DNA of 7,779 nt from CAZADH01 sp964483805 (GCA_964483805.1 CAZADH010000287.1:1-7779), one strand, 5' to 3'; numbered from the stretch's first letter, positions 1 through 6,990 are shown. A program made the numbers and translations. The notes: generated by a model from the sequence alone, not told the origin.

Positions 1-610
1 GCCGCCGCGCGACCGGACGGCGCGGCGCCGGCCCCACCGACCTCGGCGGCCGCACGCTCCAGTGCGCCGATTTTCGTCAACACCGCGTCAGCAGCGAGAT
101 GGACGAGGGCATTGATCCAGAGCAGTTCGCGCAGATCGACGACATCGAGCAGCAGCTTCAGCGAGATGCCGCTGGCAAACAACCCGAAACTACCGGCTGC
201 GTAGATGACGGGCTGACTGCGTTTCGCCTCCTGGATCNNNNNNNNNNGCTGGTGTAATTGGCAAAGCCGAGGTTGCCCAACTCTTCGATCTGGGTCAGCA
301 GGATCAGGCCAACGAGAAACAGCCAGGCATTGTCGCTGTTGGTGAACAAACTCAATACCAACGAAAATGCCAGCAACGGCCACGACATCAGCGACAAGAG
401 CGGCCGCCCGACCTTGCCCTCGGCTTTGGCCACGACGCCGAGTTGCAGGTAGATCAACAACACGTTGGCCAGGGTATACAGCCACGGCAGCATTTCGACG
501 CCGCCCCGTTTCAGCAGCAGCGTGACCATGGCGAGATACAATGTATTGTTGCCGGTGCGCAGCAACATGTAGTAAAGCGCCAACCAACGCAGCATCCCGG
601 CGGATTTCAT
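1..610 (-). CDS. Polytopic membrane protein, MFS/NTT-translocase-like (partial, crosses an assembly gap)
   Basis: The N-terminal 121 residues (610-248) hold about four hydrophobic segments, roughly residues 7-32, 41-62, 70-90 and 95-116. The next segment, read from position 236 to the left edge, is open for 78 codons, begins IQEAKRSQPVIYAAGSFG and contains further hydrophobic stretches. The layout (LPWLYTLANV early, then an EAKR motif followed by an AAGSFG turn) resembles the MFS-like fold of nucleotide-translocase (NTT) type proteins, whose relatives have an F-D-x-R-E-A-K-R motif at this place. That match is by eye only. The ten-N gap puts the two parts in different frames as written; forcing one frame gives a false stop near 158. 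The ATG at 610 lies 31 bp after the upstream peptidase gene and lacks a clear ribosome-binding site; ATG 595 is an alternative. The C-terminus is outside the window, so substrate and any extra domain are unknown. Confidence 0.72.
238..247. other. Assembly gap (10 N)
   Basis: Ten Ns inside the membrane-protein gene. The flanking coding frames agree only if the true missing length leaves remainder 2 when divided by 3, so ten is a placeholder size. Comparison with the motif spacing of NTT-like proteins suggests that very little may be missing. Confidence 0.95.
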
Positions 611-641
611 GGCAGGGCAGACACAGTCATACTTTGTCTTG

Positions 642-2105
642 CTATCTGGGCGGAATCGCGACGTCGATCTCGCGCACGGTCCCCGAGGCCCCCAAAGGGC
701 CGGCAAATGCGGCCGGGTCGCCCAACACCAACACTCGCATCTCATCGGGCCGCAAACGCTCGCGGGCCACCCGCAACACATCGGCGACCGTTACCGAAGC
801 CACCGCGGCCAGGCTGGTCTGCATGAAGTCGACCGGGTAGCCGTAATGCGCCACGATTGCGGCGTTCTCGATTTGCTGCGCGCGGGTTGCGAAATTGTAC
901 AGGTAAACGTGGCGGTACGACGTCTTCGCCAGGGCCAGCTCTTGCTCGGTCACGGGTTGCGTGCGCAACAAGTCCACCTCGTGCCGCATCGCCGCCAACG
1001 CCTGCCCGGTCGCGCCTCCGCGGGTCACACAGCCGATCAGGCACAATCCCGGACGATCGAGACCCAGGTTGTATCCGCCGAACACCTGGTAGGCCAAGCC
1101 CTGGTCAGAGCGAACCCGCTTGAACAGACGCCCGGTGAACGGACCACCGAGGATCTCGTTCATCATCGTAATTGCGGCGAAGTCGCGGTCGTGCGCGTCA
1201 CTGCCCAGGTGTCCGCACAGCACGACGCTCTGGTTCTGGTCAGGGCGCGGGATCAGATGCAGCCGCGCACCTGCCGGGGCCTCTGTGACCGAGGCCACCA
1301 CGGGAGCACTGTTGCCACGCGGCCAATCACCGAACCACTGTTCGAGGGACGCCCGCATCCGGGACGTCGAGAAATCGCCCCACACGGCCACGTGCATCCG
1401 CTCCGGCGCGAAACACCGGCGGTGGTAGGCTCGCAAAGCCGCGACATCAATCGCGTCGATCGTCGCGTACTCGGCTTGCCTGGCATACGGACTCGCGGTC
1501 CCGTAGATCAACCGCGCGAACTCCCGCCGTGCCAGCGCCACCGGTTCGTCGTTGCGGCGCGCAATGGCGGCCCGAGCCTCGTTCTTCTTGATTTCGAGTC
1601 GGTCGGGCGGCAGACGGGGCGCCCGCATCACCTCGGCCAGCACCGCCATCGCCTCGGCAAAATGCTCGCGCAAGGCCACACATGACATGGTGCCCAGCGT
1701 GTCGGTCATGCCAAACTCGACCGTTGCCGCCAGACGATCCCAGGTCTGTTCGACCTCGTCGCCGCTGCGGGTCACCGACCCGCCGATGCGCATCACCCCT
1801 GCGGTCAACCCGGCCAACCCAAGCTGGGTCGGTGGATCCTCGCACGAACCGGCGCGGATCCAGATCTTGAGATGGATGACCGGCAAGGCGTGGTCCTCGA
1901 GCAGGAGAAGCTGCATGCCGTTGGACATCAGGTGACGCTCGATCGGCAGCGGCACGACGGCCGGCGCGTCGCCACCCGCCAGCAACCGAGGATCGGGCAA
2001 CACTTCGGGTGCCGACGCGTTTACGGCGGTGGGTGCCGCCAGCGCCACGCCGGCGACGGCAAGAAAGAAAAGCAATACCATGTATTTATGCAGCGGGTTG
2101 GTCAT
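642..2105 (-). CDS. M16 family peptidase-like protein, non-catalytic subunit, secreted
   Basis: This 487-residue protein is a full two-domain M16B (pitrilysin/insulinase clan) subunit. A signal peptide is visible (HKY, then a hydrophobic core, then ALA at about 21-23). The zinc motif is lost: where the partner has HLFEH this protein has GLTAG, so the positions of His, Glu and His are Gly99, Ala102 and Gly103. The C-terminal domain keeps the Arg/Tyr pair, R332 and Y339 in VRSDQGLAY, which in M16 enzymes helps bind substrate. It therefore looks like the regulatory half of a heterodimer with the gene just upstream. The ATG at 2105 overlaps the upstream TGA as ATGA, and a GAGG lies at 2113-2116, seven bases before it, so translational coupling is likely. 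Comparable pairs are mitochondrial processing peptidase alpha/beta and bacterial two-subunit M16B proteases. Substrate unknown; location probably periplasmic. Confidence 0.93.
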   Translation of the reverse strand: MTNPLHKYMVLLFFLAVAGVALAAPTAVNASAPEVLPDPRLLAGGDAPAVVPLPIERHLMSNGMQLLLLEDHALPVIHLKIWIRAGSCEDPPTQLGLAGLTAGVMRIGGSVTRSGDEVEQTWDRLAATVEFGMTDTLGTMSCVALREHFAEAMAVLAEVMRAPRLPPDRLEIKKNEARAAIARRNDEPVALARREFARLIYGTASPYARQAEYATIDAIDVAALRAYHRRCFAPERMHVAVWGDFSTSRMRASLEQWFGDWPRGNSAPVVASVTEAPAGARLHLIPRPDQNQSVVLCGHLGSDAHDRDFAAITMMNEILGGPFTGRLFKRVRSDQGLAYQVFGGYNLGLDRPGLCLIGCVTRGGATGQALAAMRHEVDLLRTQPVTEQELALAKTSYRHVYLYNFATRAQQIENAAIVAHYGYPVDFMQTSLAAVASVTVADVLRVARERLRPDEMRVLVLGDPAAFAGPLGASGTVREIDVAIPPR

Positions 2106-3601
2106 CGCCGTGCCTCGATCGGCGTTGCGCTCGAGGCCACGACCGTGCGCACCGTCGCCACCGTGCGATTGTTCCGGGTGAAATGCCGTTGCGCCACGGC
2201 CTGGACATCGGCTGCCGTCACCGAGGCCACCGCGTCGACCGAGTGAAAGAGGTGGCGCCAGTCGCCGGTCACGGCCTGGTAGTAGCCCAGCGCCCCAGCC
2301 AACTCCTGGGGCCGCTCCAGTCCGAGGATCACCGCGGTGCGGATCTTGGCCCGCGCTCTCGCCAACTCGTCGGTCGTCACCGGTTCGTGACCCAATCGGG
2401 CAATCTCGTCGACCAACGCCGCCTCACACGACGCGGTGGGAACCCCCGGCGCCGGCACCACCGAAAACAACACCAGGTTTGGATAGCGGCCCCCCGGGTG
2501 GGCGGTCGACATGCGCACCGCCACCGCCACCTGTTTCTCTCGAACCAGCGATCGCTCGAGGCGTGGTGCGCTGCCACCGCTCAGAATCTCGGCCATGACC
2601 TCCCAGACCGGTTGCTCCGGCGCCNNNNNNNNNNGCAGCAGGGGTTGCCCGGGGTGTTCGATCTCGACCCGTCGCTCGCCTCGCTGCGGTGGCTCGACCG
2701 TGACGACTCCCCGCGGACGCGGTCGCGCCGGCAGTCGTGCAAACCAACGTTCGGCCAGCGCGCGCACCTGCACGAGAGTCACACCGCCGACCAACACCGC
2801 GGTCAGATTACTGGCCACATAGTGTTCGCCGAAGAAGCGTTCGGCCTGGGCGCGGTCGATTGCCTCGAGATCAGACATGTGACCGATCAGCGGTTCTCCA
2901 TACGGATGTGCCTTGAACGCGGCATGGCCCAGTTCCTCGTAAAGCAGGCCCTGGACCCGGTTTTCGACGCGCATCCGCCGCTCTTCCATGACCACGTCTT
3001 TTTCGCTGAAGAACTCGCGCAACACCGGTTCGGCAAAGCGCCCGGACTCCAAGGCAAACCACAGGTCGAGACGATAGGCCGGCATGGTGCAGATGTACTG
3101 CGTGTAGTCATACGACGTGCCCGCATTGATCACCAGTCCCCCGGCCCCCTGCAACAACTCGATGAACTCGTTGCTGACGACGTGGCGACGCGCGTCGGCC
3201 GCCGCCGAGGCGAGGGCGTCGGTCAACGCCGCAATCACCGCGGCAGAAGCCAGAGCCCCGCGCACGCGTTCCCCCTGCAGTCGCGCGAAGATCGCATCTT
3301 CACGGGCCATGGCCAGCCGCTCAGCCACAGGATCGCGGGTCCCGATGCGTGCCGTGCCCTTGAAGGCCAGGTGCTCGAACAGGTGGGCCAACCCGGTGGC
3401 GCCCTTGTGTTCGACGACGCTGCCGACGCCGGCGGTGATCGTGCAGGCCACCATGGGCGATTCGGGCCGCTCGACAACGAGGAAGCGCATGCCGTTGTCG
3501 AGGCGGAACTCAGTGACCGCACGCGCGCAATCGACCAACTCGAAGGCAACCGCAGGCCCACCGACCATGAAAAGAAACACAAAGACCATACGATGTATCA
3601 C
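2102..3601 (-). CDS. M16 family zinc metallopeptidase, catalytic subunit, secreted
   Basis: About 499 residues, including four unknown ones at the gap. A signal peptide is evident: VIHR, hydrophobic core MVFVFLFMVGG, probable cleavage after AVA at about residue 19. The inverted zinc motif HLFEH sits at about 73-77, with a likely third ligand in the EE pair near 206-207 (VVMEERRM). Between them is an Ala-rich helical insert of roughly 50 residues (about 98-145), so the ligand spacing is longer than in compact M16B enzymes. In the C-terminal domain the segment REKQVAVAV has Val where the family's conserved Tyr stands; the downstream paralogue keeps that Tyr. GTG 3601 was chosen as start because it forms a GTGA overlap with the upstream stop and gives a short basic n-region. 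GTG 3610 and ATG 3589 are alternatives. Expected to act on peptides or proteins in the periplasm together with the downstream subunit. Confidence 0.93.
   Translation of the reverse strand: MIHRMVFVFLFMVGGPAVAFELVDCARAVTEFRLDNGMRFLVVERPESPMVACTITAGVGSVVEHKGATGLAHLFEHLAFKGTARIGTRDPVAERLAMAREDAIFARLQGERVRGALASAAVIAALTDALASAAADARRHVVSNEFIELLQGAGGLVINAGTSYDYTQYICTMPAYRLDLWFALESGRFAEPVLREFFSEKDVVMEERRMRVENRVQGLLYEELGHAAFKAHPYGEPLIGHMSDLEAIDRAQAERFFGEHYVASNLTAVLVGGVTLVQVRALAERWFARLPARPRPRGVVTVEPPQRGERRVEIEHPGQPLLXXXXAPEQPVWEVMAEILSGGSAPRLERSLVREKQVAVAVRMSTAHPGGRYPNLVLFSVVPAPGVPTASCEAALVDEIARLGHEPVTTDELARARAKIRTAVILGLERPQELAGALGYYQAVTGDWRHLFHSVDAVASVTAADVQAVAQRHFTRNNRTVATVRTVVASSATPIEARR
2625..2634. 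other. Assembly gap (10 N)
   Basis: Ten Ns inside the catalytic M16 gene, at the start of the C-terminal domain between GQPLL and APEQPVWEVM. Both sides happen to stay in frame. M16 relatives usually have about ten residues here rather than four, so the true gap is probably near 28 bases. That estimate is inferred from family spacing. Confidence 0.93.
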
Positions 3602-4833
3602 GGTCGCCACTCACGCGCCCAGATTTCGTCCATCAAGCGGTGTTTCTCGAGCGTCGCCACCATGTCGTTGAAGGCGGCACACGCCTCGGCCAGTTCGTCT
3701 TCGCCCTCGACCTCGACCCGGTGACTGACGATGCCGTCGCGCACCTGGCGGATACCGGCCAGCAATCCGCCGACTTTGCCGGCCAGGCTGCGTGCCAGCA
3801 CCACCGACAGCGACAGGGCCAGAACCACCGCCACCATCAGGGCCAGCGCCAGGTTCAGCAGCAAGCGCTGCAAAAACGCCAGGACTTCGCCCCGCGGCCG
3901 GGCAATCAGGATAAAGCCGTTCAACTCGGGTACGGCGGCGATGACCCCAAGATACGCGGCATCGCCGAGTGTCAGGTCGGCCGGGAGGGTCTTTTCCGCG
4001 CGCACCCGCGCCCGATCGAAACCCAGGGCGGCCAGCCCCTCCGGCAGAGCCGAACCGCGGCGTGCCAACAACCGCCCCTCGCCATCGACGAGGGCGAGCA
4101 CCTCGCCGCCCGACAACGGATACCCTTGGACCAGGTCCTGCATGCCGGCGTTCTCGACATTGATGGCACAACTGATCATGCCGACCACCTCGTCAGGATC
4201 GTGGAACCGATTGATCGGCACCATGATCATCAGCATGGTCTGTTCCCGATTGGTCACCACCTGCTCGCACACGATCGCCCGGTTGGTGCGCACGGCCTCG
4301 AGAAAAGCTTCCCGGATCGGTTGCAGCGCCGCCGTCGTCGATCTGCGCAGGATATTGCGCTTGTTGATGTAACGCTCATCGTCACCCCGGTACCGGCTTC
4401 GATACGCGATGGCGTTGGTCGTGCCGTCGGCGCGATAAACGAAGAAACTGTAATACAAAGTGTTGAGATCGAGAAAGCGATACATGGTGCGCACCTGGGC
4501 TTCCCGCTCCATGCTCTGCATGGCCGGATCCTGCGCCATCATCTGCACCTGGCGCACGCTGGCCTGCACCGTGGCCCCGATACTGTGGAGGATGGCCCCG
4601 GTCACTGACTGTTGCGCTTCGATCGCCTGGTTGATCAGGTCGTGCCGGACCTTGAGACTGACCATCGTCCCGATGATCACCAGCGGCACCAGCGCCGACA
4701 CGACGGCCACCAACAGGATGCGATCACCGATACGCCGGAACCAGGCCCCCGACGGCGAAGCATTGACACCACCGGTGCCGGCCGGTTGACCGCCGCCCGC
4801 CGTCGCCATCGTTTCCCCGTTGCCCGGCGCCAT
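3598..4833 (-). CDS. dCACHE-TM-HAMP membrane sensor without an output domain
   Basis: A 411-residue membrane receptor. Order: a Gly/Ala-rich cytoplasmic N-terminus (1-34), TM1 (about 39-60), a periplasmic region of about 260 residues with double-CACHE features (YYSFFVYRADGTTNAIAYR near 127-145; LALVDGEGRLLARRG near 246-260), TM2 (about 322-348) and a HAMP domain (about 349-400) with the typical DELAEACAAFNDM. The protein ends about 11 residues later at EIWAREWRP. No kinase, GGDEF, cyclase or methyl-accepting domain follows, and the next frame is a new secreted protein, so this is not a simple frameshift loss. Ligand unknown; CACHE domains commonly bind small molecules such as amino acids or organic acids. 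The ATG at 4833 overlaps the upstream stop as TGATG, with GGGGAG nine bases before it. It probably signals to a partner in trans; the operon's cyclase is a candidate. Confidence 0.9.
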   Translation of the reverse strand: MAPGNGETMATAGGGQPAGTGGVNASPSGAWFRRIGDRILLVAVVSALVPLVIIGTMVSLKVRHDLINQAIEAQQSVTGAILHSIGATVQASVRQVQMMAQDPAMQSMEREAQVRTMYRFLDLNTLYYSFFVYRADGTTNAIAYRSRYRGDDERYINKRNILRRSTTAALQPIREAFLEAVRTNRAIVCEQVVTNREQTMLMIMVPINRFHDPDEVVGMISCAINVENAGMQDLVQGYPLSGGEVLALVDGEGRLLARRGSALPEGLAALGFDRARVRAEKTLPADLTLGDAAYLGVIAAVPELNGFILIARPRGEVLAFLQRLLLNLALALMVAVVLALSLSVVLARSLAGKVGGLLAGIRQVRDGIVSHRVEVEGEDELAEACAAFNDMVATLEKHRLMDEIWAREWRP

Positions 4834-5372
4834 CAGTGCGTGCTCCCCGGCCGATCGCGCCCAGGCGAAACGACCTCGGCGGCGCCACGGTCCGGATGCA
4901 GCCCACGGTGCGGCACCCCGCGTTCATCGCTCCCACGGGCCCCACAAACTGCACATGCCCACCGTCGGCGCAGCCAGTCCGCCGCCGGCGCCAGGCACTC
5001 CTCGACCACCCGGACCTCGCCGCCACAGTCGGTGCATGGAGCCGGCGTCTCGACCAACCGCTCGCGCAACGCCCGGCCACGCGCCAGCCCCAATTCGAAC
5101 CGGCGCATGGTCACATCGTGCACCAGCGCCACATCACCGTGCGCAGTCGCCAACTGCGCCGCCCGTGCGAGCCAAAGTTCGGCGCCCTGCCAGGCCCCCC
5201 GTCGCACCGCGCAAACACCCAGGTAGTAGGCCAGCGTCGGTTCGTGGGGCCGGTGTTGCCACGCCCGCCGAAACAGGGCCGCCGCCGCGGCATAGTCCTG
5301 ATTGCGCCACGCCTCGAACGCCGCGTCGAGCAACCCCGGCGGCACCACAGGCGGAAGGCGCGCGTCGTTCAT
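4833..5372 (-). CDS. TPR protein with C-terminal zinc ribbon
   Basis: A 179-residue soluble protein with no signal peptide or membrane segment. Residues about 16-79 form two tetratricopeptide-like helix pairs (DAAFEAWRNQDYAAAAALFRR, then LAYYLGVCAVRRGAWQGAELW), which usually bind other proteins. The C-terminal half has a four-cysteine zinc-ribbon pattern: C113-x2-C116, 23 residues, C140-x2-C143, with an extra C126. The last 30 residues are rich in Arg, Gly and Pro and look disordered. The ATG at 5372 follows the upstream stop by 13 bp; that spacer is a tandem 7-bp repeat (GAGACGC twice) and holds no strong ribosome-binding site. The stop overlaps the sensor gene by one base, so it is probably co-translated with it. 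A cytoplasmic adaptor for the sensor is a reasonable guess, but no specific function can be named. Confidence 0.85.
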   Translation of the reverse strand: MNDARLPPVVPPGLLDAAFEAWRNQDYAAAAALFRRAWQHRPHEPTLAYYLGVCAVRRGAWQGAELWLARAAQLATAHGDVALVHDVTMRRFELGLARGRALRERLVETPAPCTDCGGEVRVVEECLAPAADWLRRRWACAVCGARGSDERGVPHRGLHPDRGAAEVVSPGRDRPGSTH

Positions 5373-5385
5373 CGCGTCTCGCGTC

Positions 5386-5667
5386 TCAGTGGGCGGGTGG
5401 CGCCTCGTCGACGACGACGAACTTCTCGTTGAGCACCAGCTTGATACGGGTGGCGTTCTGTTTGTCGCTCAGATAGGCGTTAACCGCCTTCGAGCCGTTG
5501 ATCAGCTTCTCGTATTCGGGAACCTTGACCGTCTTGCCGCACAGGGTGCAAACGAGGTTGCCCTGCAGTTCCTCGATGGCGACGTGGCTGGCATTGAGAA
5601 CGTTGCGACACAGCCCACACTCGATCTTGAAATAGAACACCAACAGGTCAATACGTTCGAGTACCAC
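5386..5667 (-). CDS. Small zinc-ribbon protein of unknown function
   Basis: A 93-residue protein with two CxxC knuckles, C17-C20 (CGLC) and C40-C43 (CTLC), 19 residues apart, forming a probable treble-cleft or rubredoxin-like zinc ribbon. The C-terminal part (TRIKLVLNEKFVVVDE) looks like a beta hairpin and ends in an acidic/Pro tail. There is no signal peptide, so it should be cytoplasmic. The start is GTG 5667, preceded at five bases by a perfect AGGAGG (5673-5678), the strongest ribosome-binding site in the window. It is followed after 13 bp by another zinc-ribbon gene. The protein is not recognised as a named family. It could bind nucleic acid or act as a protein adaptor; the sequence does not decide. 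Confidence 0.82.
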   Translation of the reverse strand: MVLERIDLLVFYFKIECGLCRNVLNASHVAIEELQGNLVCTLCGKTVKVPEYEKLINGSKAVNAYLSDKQNATRIKLVLNEKFVVVDEAPPAH

Positions 5668-5672
5668 GGGAA

Positions 5673-5678
5673 CCTCCT
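5673..5678 (-). promoter_or_regulatory. Strong Shine-Dalgarno site, decides a GTG start
   Basis: Perfect AGGAGG on the minus strand, five bases before GTG 5667. It supports GTG as the true start of the small zinc-ribbon gene and suggests that this gene is translated efficiently in its own right, unlike its coupled downstream neighbours. Confidence 0.8.
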
Positions 5679-5680
5679 GA

Positions 5681-5708
5681 GATCATATACATACGATATA
5701 CACACATT
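5681..5708 (-). promoter_or_regulatory. AT-rich intergenic island with GTATAT direct repeats, possible internal promoter
   Basis: This stretch is sharply AT-rich in an otherwise GC-rich window. On the minus strand GTATAT occurs twice, at 5696-5701 and 5685-5690, 11 bp apart (about one helical turn), with a further GTAT between them. A TATGAT hexamer (5683-5688) could serve as a -10 element, but no -35 box stands at the right distance: TTGAAC upstream is about 21 bp away. It lies in the 43-bp gap before the small zinc-ribbon gene. It could be an internal promoter or operator, or just an unstructured leader that exposes the strong ribosome-binding site. Confidence 0.3.
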
Positions 5709-5710
5709 GT

Positions 5711-6976
5711 TCAACTGCCGCTACCGGCATCGCCACCGCCTCGACGACCACCGCCGATGAAGCGGCCACCGAATGGCAACCGGCCACCGGGCGCCCCACG
5801 GGCCGGACGTTTCTGCCCAAACACTGTCCGGCCCCGACCACTGCGAAGTGCATTGATTCTCTCGACCAGTTGCGGTTTGCCGCCGCCCTTCTCGATCGCC
5901 ATCGAAAACGCCTTCTCGGCTTTTGTCTTGTTGTTCACCAGCAGATAACCGGAACCCACAGCCAGGCAGTCTTTGACCGTCGGCTGCGCTCCGCTGGCAA
6001 GGCGCCCCTGCACCAGTTTGTCGAGATACGCCTCGGCTTCGGCCAGCTTGTTGGCCGCGACCAGTTGATTGAACGTCTCGACTTCCTCGGCCGTTGGTTC
6101 GAGACCCGACGACAAACCGGCCAGCGGTCCATCGTCGCCGGGGTCGTCGATACTCGCCGAGGCCACCGACCCATGGCCGGCGGCATGACCGCCACCCCCA
6201 CCACTCACCGGCATGCCCCGCCCGCTGCCGGAACCCGAGACGACCGCGGTGCCCGAAGCCACCCCGGCGCCCACCGCCGAACCAGCGCGGCGGGCAATCC
6301 GCACCACGTTCCGCGCCACCACGACAAACAGCAACAGGCAGACCAGCGCCAACGCCACCTTTTTCGCCACGCCCCCAACCCATGCGGGCGCGGCCGGCCG
6401 GTTCGCCGCCTTCGCGGCCGCCGATGCGGCAGAGGCCAGGGCCGGGGCAGCTCCCGGTGGAAACAGACGATAGATGCGAATCTCACGCGTGGCGTTCTTG
6501 AACATCTGCGGCCCCAAGTCGAGCGCGCCGAGTTCATTCTTGTTCATCGCCAGAAAAGTGGCCTCGGAGATGTAAACCGCATTCGGCTCGCAGAACCCTT
6601 CGATGCGGGCAGCGATGTTCACCGGGTCACCGTACAGATCGCCATTTTCGTCGATGCTCACCTCGCCGGTGTTGATGCCGATGCGAAAGCGAATGAAGTG
6701 GTCTGGGTTGATCATGTTCGCGTTGCGGGTCTCGAGTTTCTTCTGCATCTCGAGCCCGCACTGGGCGGCATTCGTCGGCGAATCGAACGCGGCCATGAAC
6801 CCGTCGCCCATGGTCTTGACCAGGCGGCCCGACCACTTGGTCAGGTGGGTCTTCACGAACTCCTGGGTCTCGCGGATGAACTGCTCGGTCTCTTCACGGG
6901 TGGCGGCGGCCGTCCGGCGGGTGAACCCCTGAACATCGACGAACATGATGCTCAGCAGGCGGCTCTCCATGGCCAT
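5711..6976 (-). CDS. Class III adenylate/guanylate cyclase with a membrane segment and helical-repeat C-terminus
   Basis: A 421-residue protein. Residues about 4-175 are a class III cyclase domain with every canonical residue visible: metal-binding Asp14 (FVDVQGFT) and Asp58 (KTMGDGFMAAF), purine-recognition Lys54 and Asp113 (GDLYGDPVN), transition-state Asn120 and Arg124 (VNIAARI). The Lys/Asp pair favours ATP, so cAMP is the likely product. Next come an Ala-rich linker, one hydrophobic segment (about 205-221), a Gly/Ser-rich low-complexity stretch (about 230-270), a TPR-like helical region (about 295-375) and a Gly/Arg-rich tail. Having the catalytic domain first, before the membrane segment, reverses the usual sensor-first order. 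ATG 6976 is the start because AAGGAG (6985-6990) lies eight bases before it; an in-frame GTG at 6985 overlaps that site and cannot use it. It follows the protease gene by 37 bp. Confidence 0.93.
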   Translation of the reverse strand: MAMESRLLSIMFVDVQGFTRRTAAATREETEQFIRETQEFVKTHLTKWSGRLVKTMGDGFMAAFDSPTNAAQCGLEMQKKLETRNANMINPDHFIRFRIGINTGEVSIDENGDLYGDPVNIAARIEGFCEPNAVYISEATFLAMNKNELGALDLGPQMFKNATREIRIYRLFPPGAAPALASAASAAAKAANRPAAPAWVGGVAKKVALALVCLLLFVVVARNVVRIARRAGSAVGAGVASGTAVVSGSGSGRGMPVSGGGGGHAAGHGSVASASIDDPGDDGPLAGLSSGLEPTAEEVETFNQLVAANKLAEAEAYLDKLVQGRLASGAQPTVKDCLAVGSGYLLVNNKTKAEKAFSMAIEKGGGKPQLVERINALRSGRGRTVFGQKRPARGAPGGRLPFGGRFIGGGRRGGGDAGSGS

Positions 6977-6984
6977 GACCGTCA

Positions 6985-6990
6985 CTCCTT
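6985..6990 (-). promoter_or_regulatory. Shine-Dalgarno site fixing the cyclase start
   Basis: AAGGAG on the minus strand, eight bases before ATG 6976. The in-frame GTG at 6985-6983 begins on the last G of this site, so the longer reading with three extra residues is unlikely. ATG 6970 is in frame too but sits 14 bases away. Confidence 0.8.

Noticed and set aside
609..1685. Plus-strand open frame of 358 codons
   Set aside because: Antisense to the non-catalytic M16 gene, whose signal peptide, Arg/Tyr pair and fold are clear. No recognisable protein features on the plus strand.
789..2232. Recurring GGTGGCCTCGGTGAC-like words in both M16 genes
   Set aside because: They encode the VASVT segments; two of the three are the shared M16 family motif VASVTxADV and the third is a chance resemblance, so this is not a mobile repeat.
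2009..3724. Plus-strand open frame of 571 codons
   Set aside because: It lies antisense to the M16 catalytic gene, runs through the N gap, is rich in Arg, His and Gln without domain features, and is a usual by-product of GC-rich codon use.
3640..4608. Plus-strand open frame of 322 codons
   Set aside because: Antisense to the CACHE-HAMP sensor; His/Gln/Arg-rich and without domain features.
5374..5387. Tandem 7-bp repeat GCGTCTC twice in the 13-bp spacer before the TPR gene
   Set aside because: Only two copies in a short GC-rich spacer; it does not support a regulatory claim.
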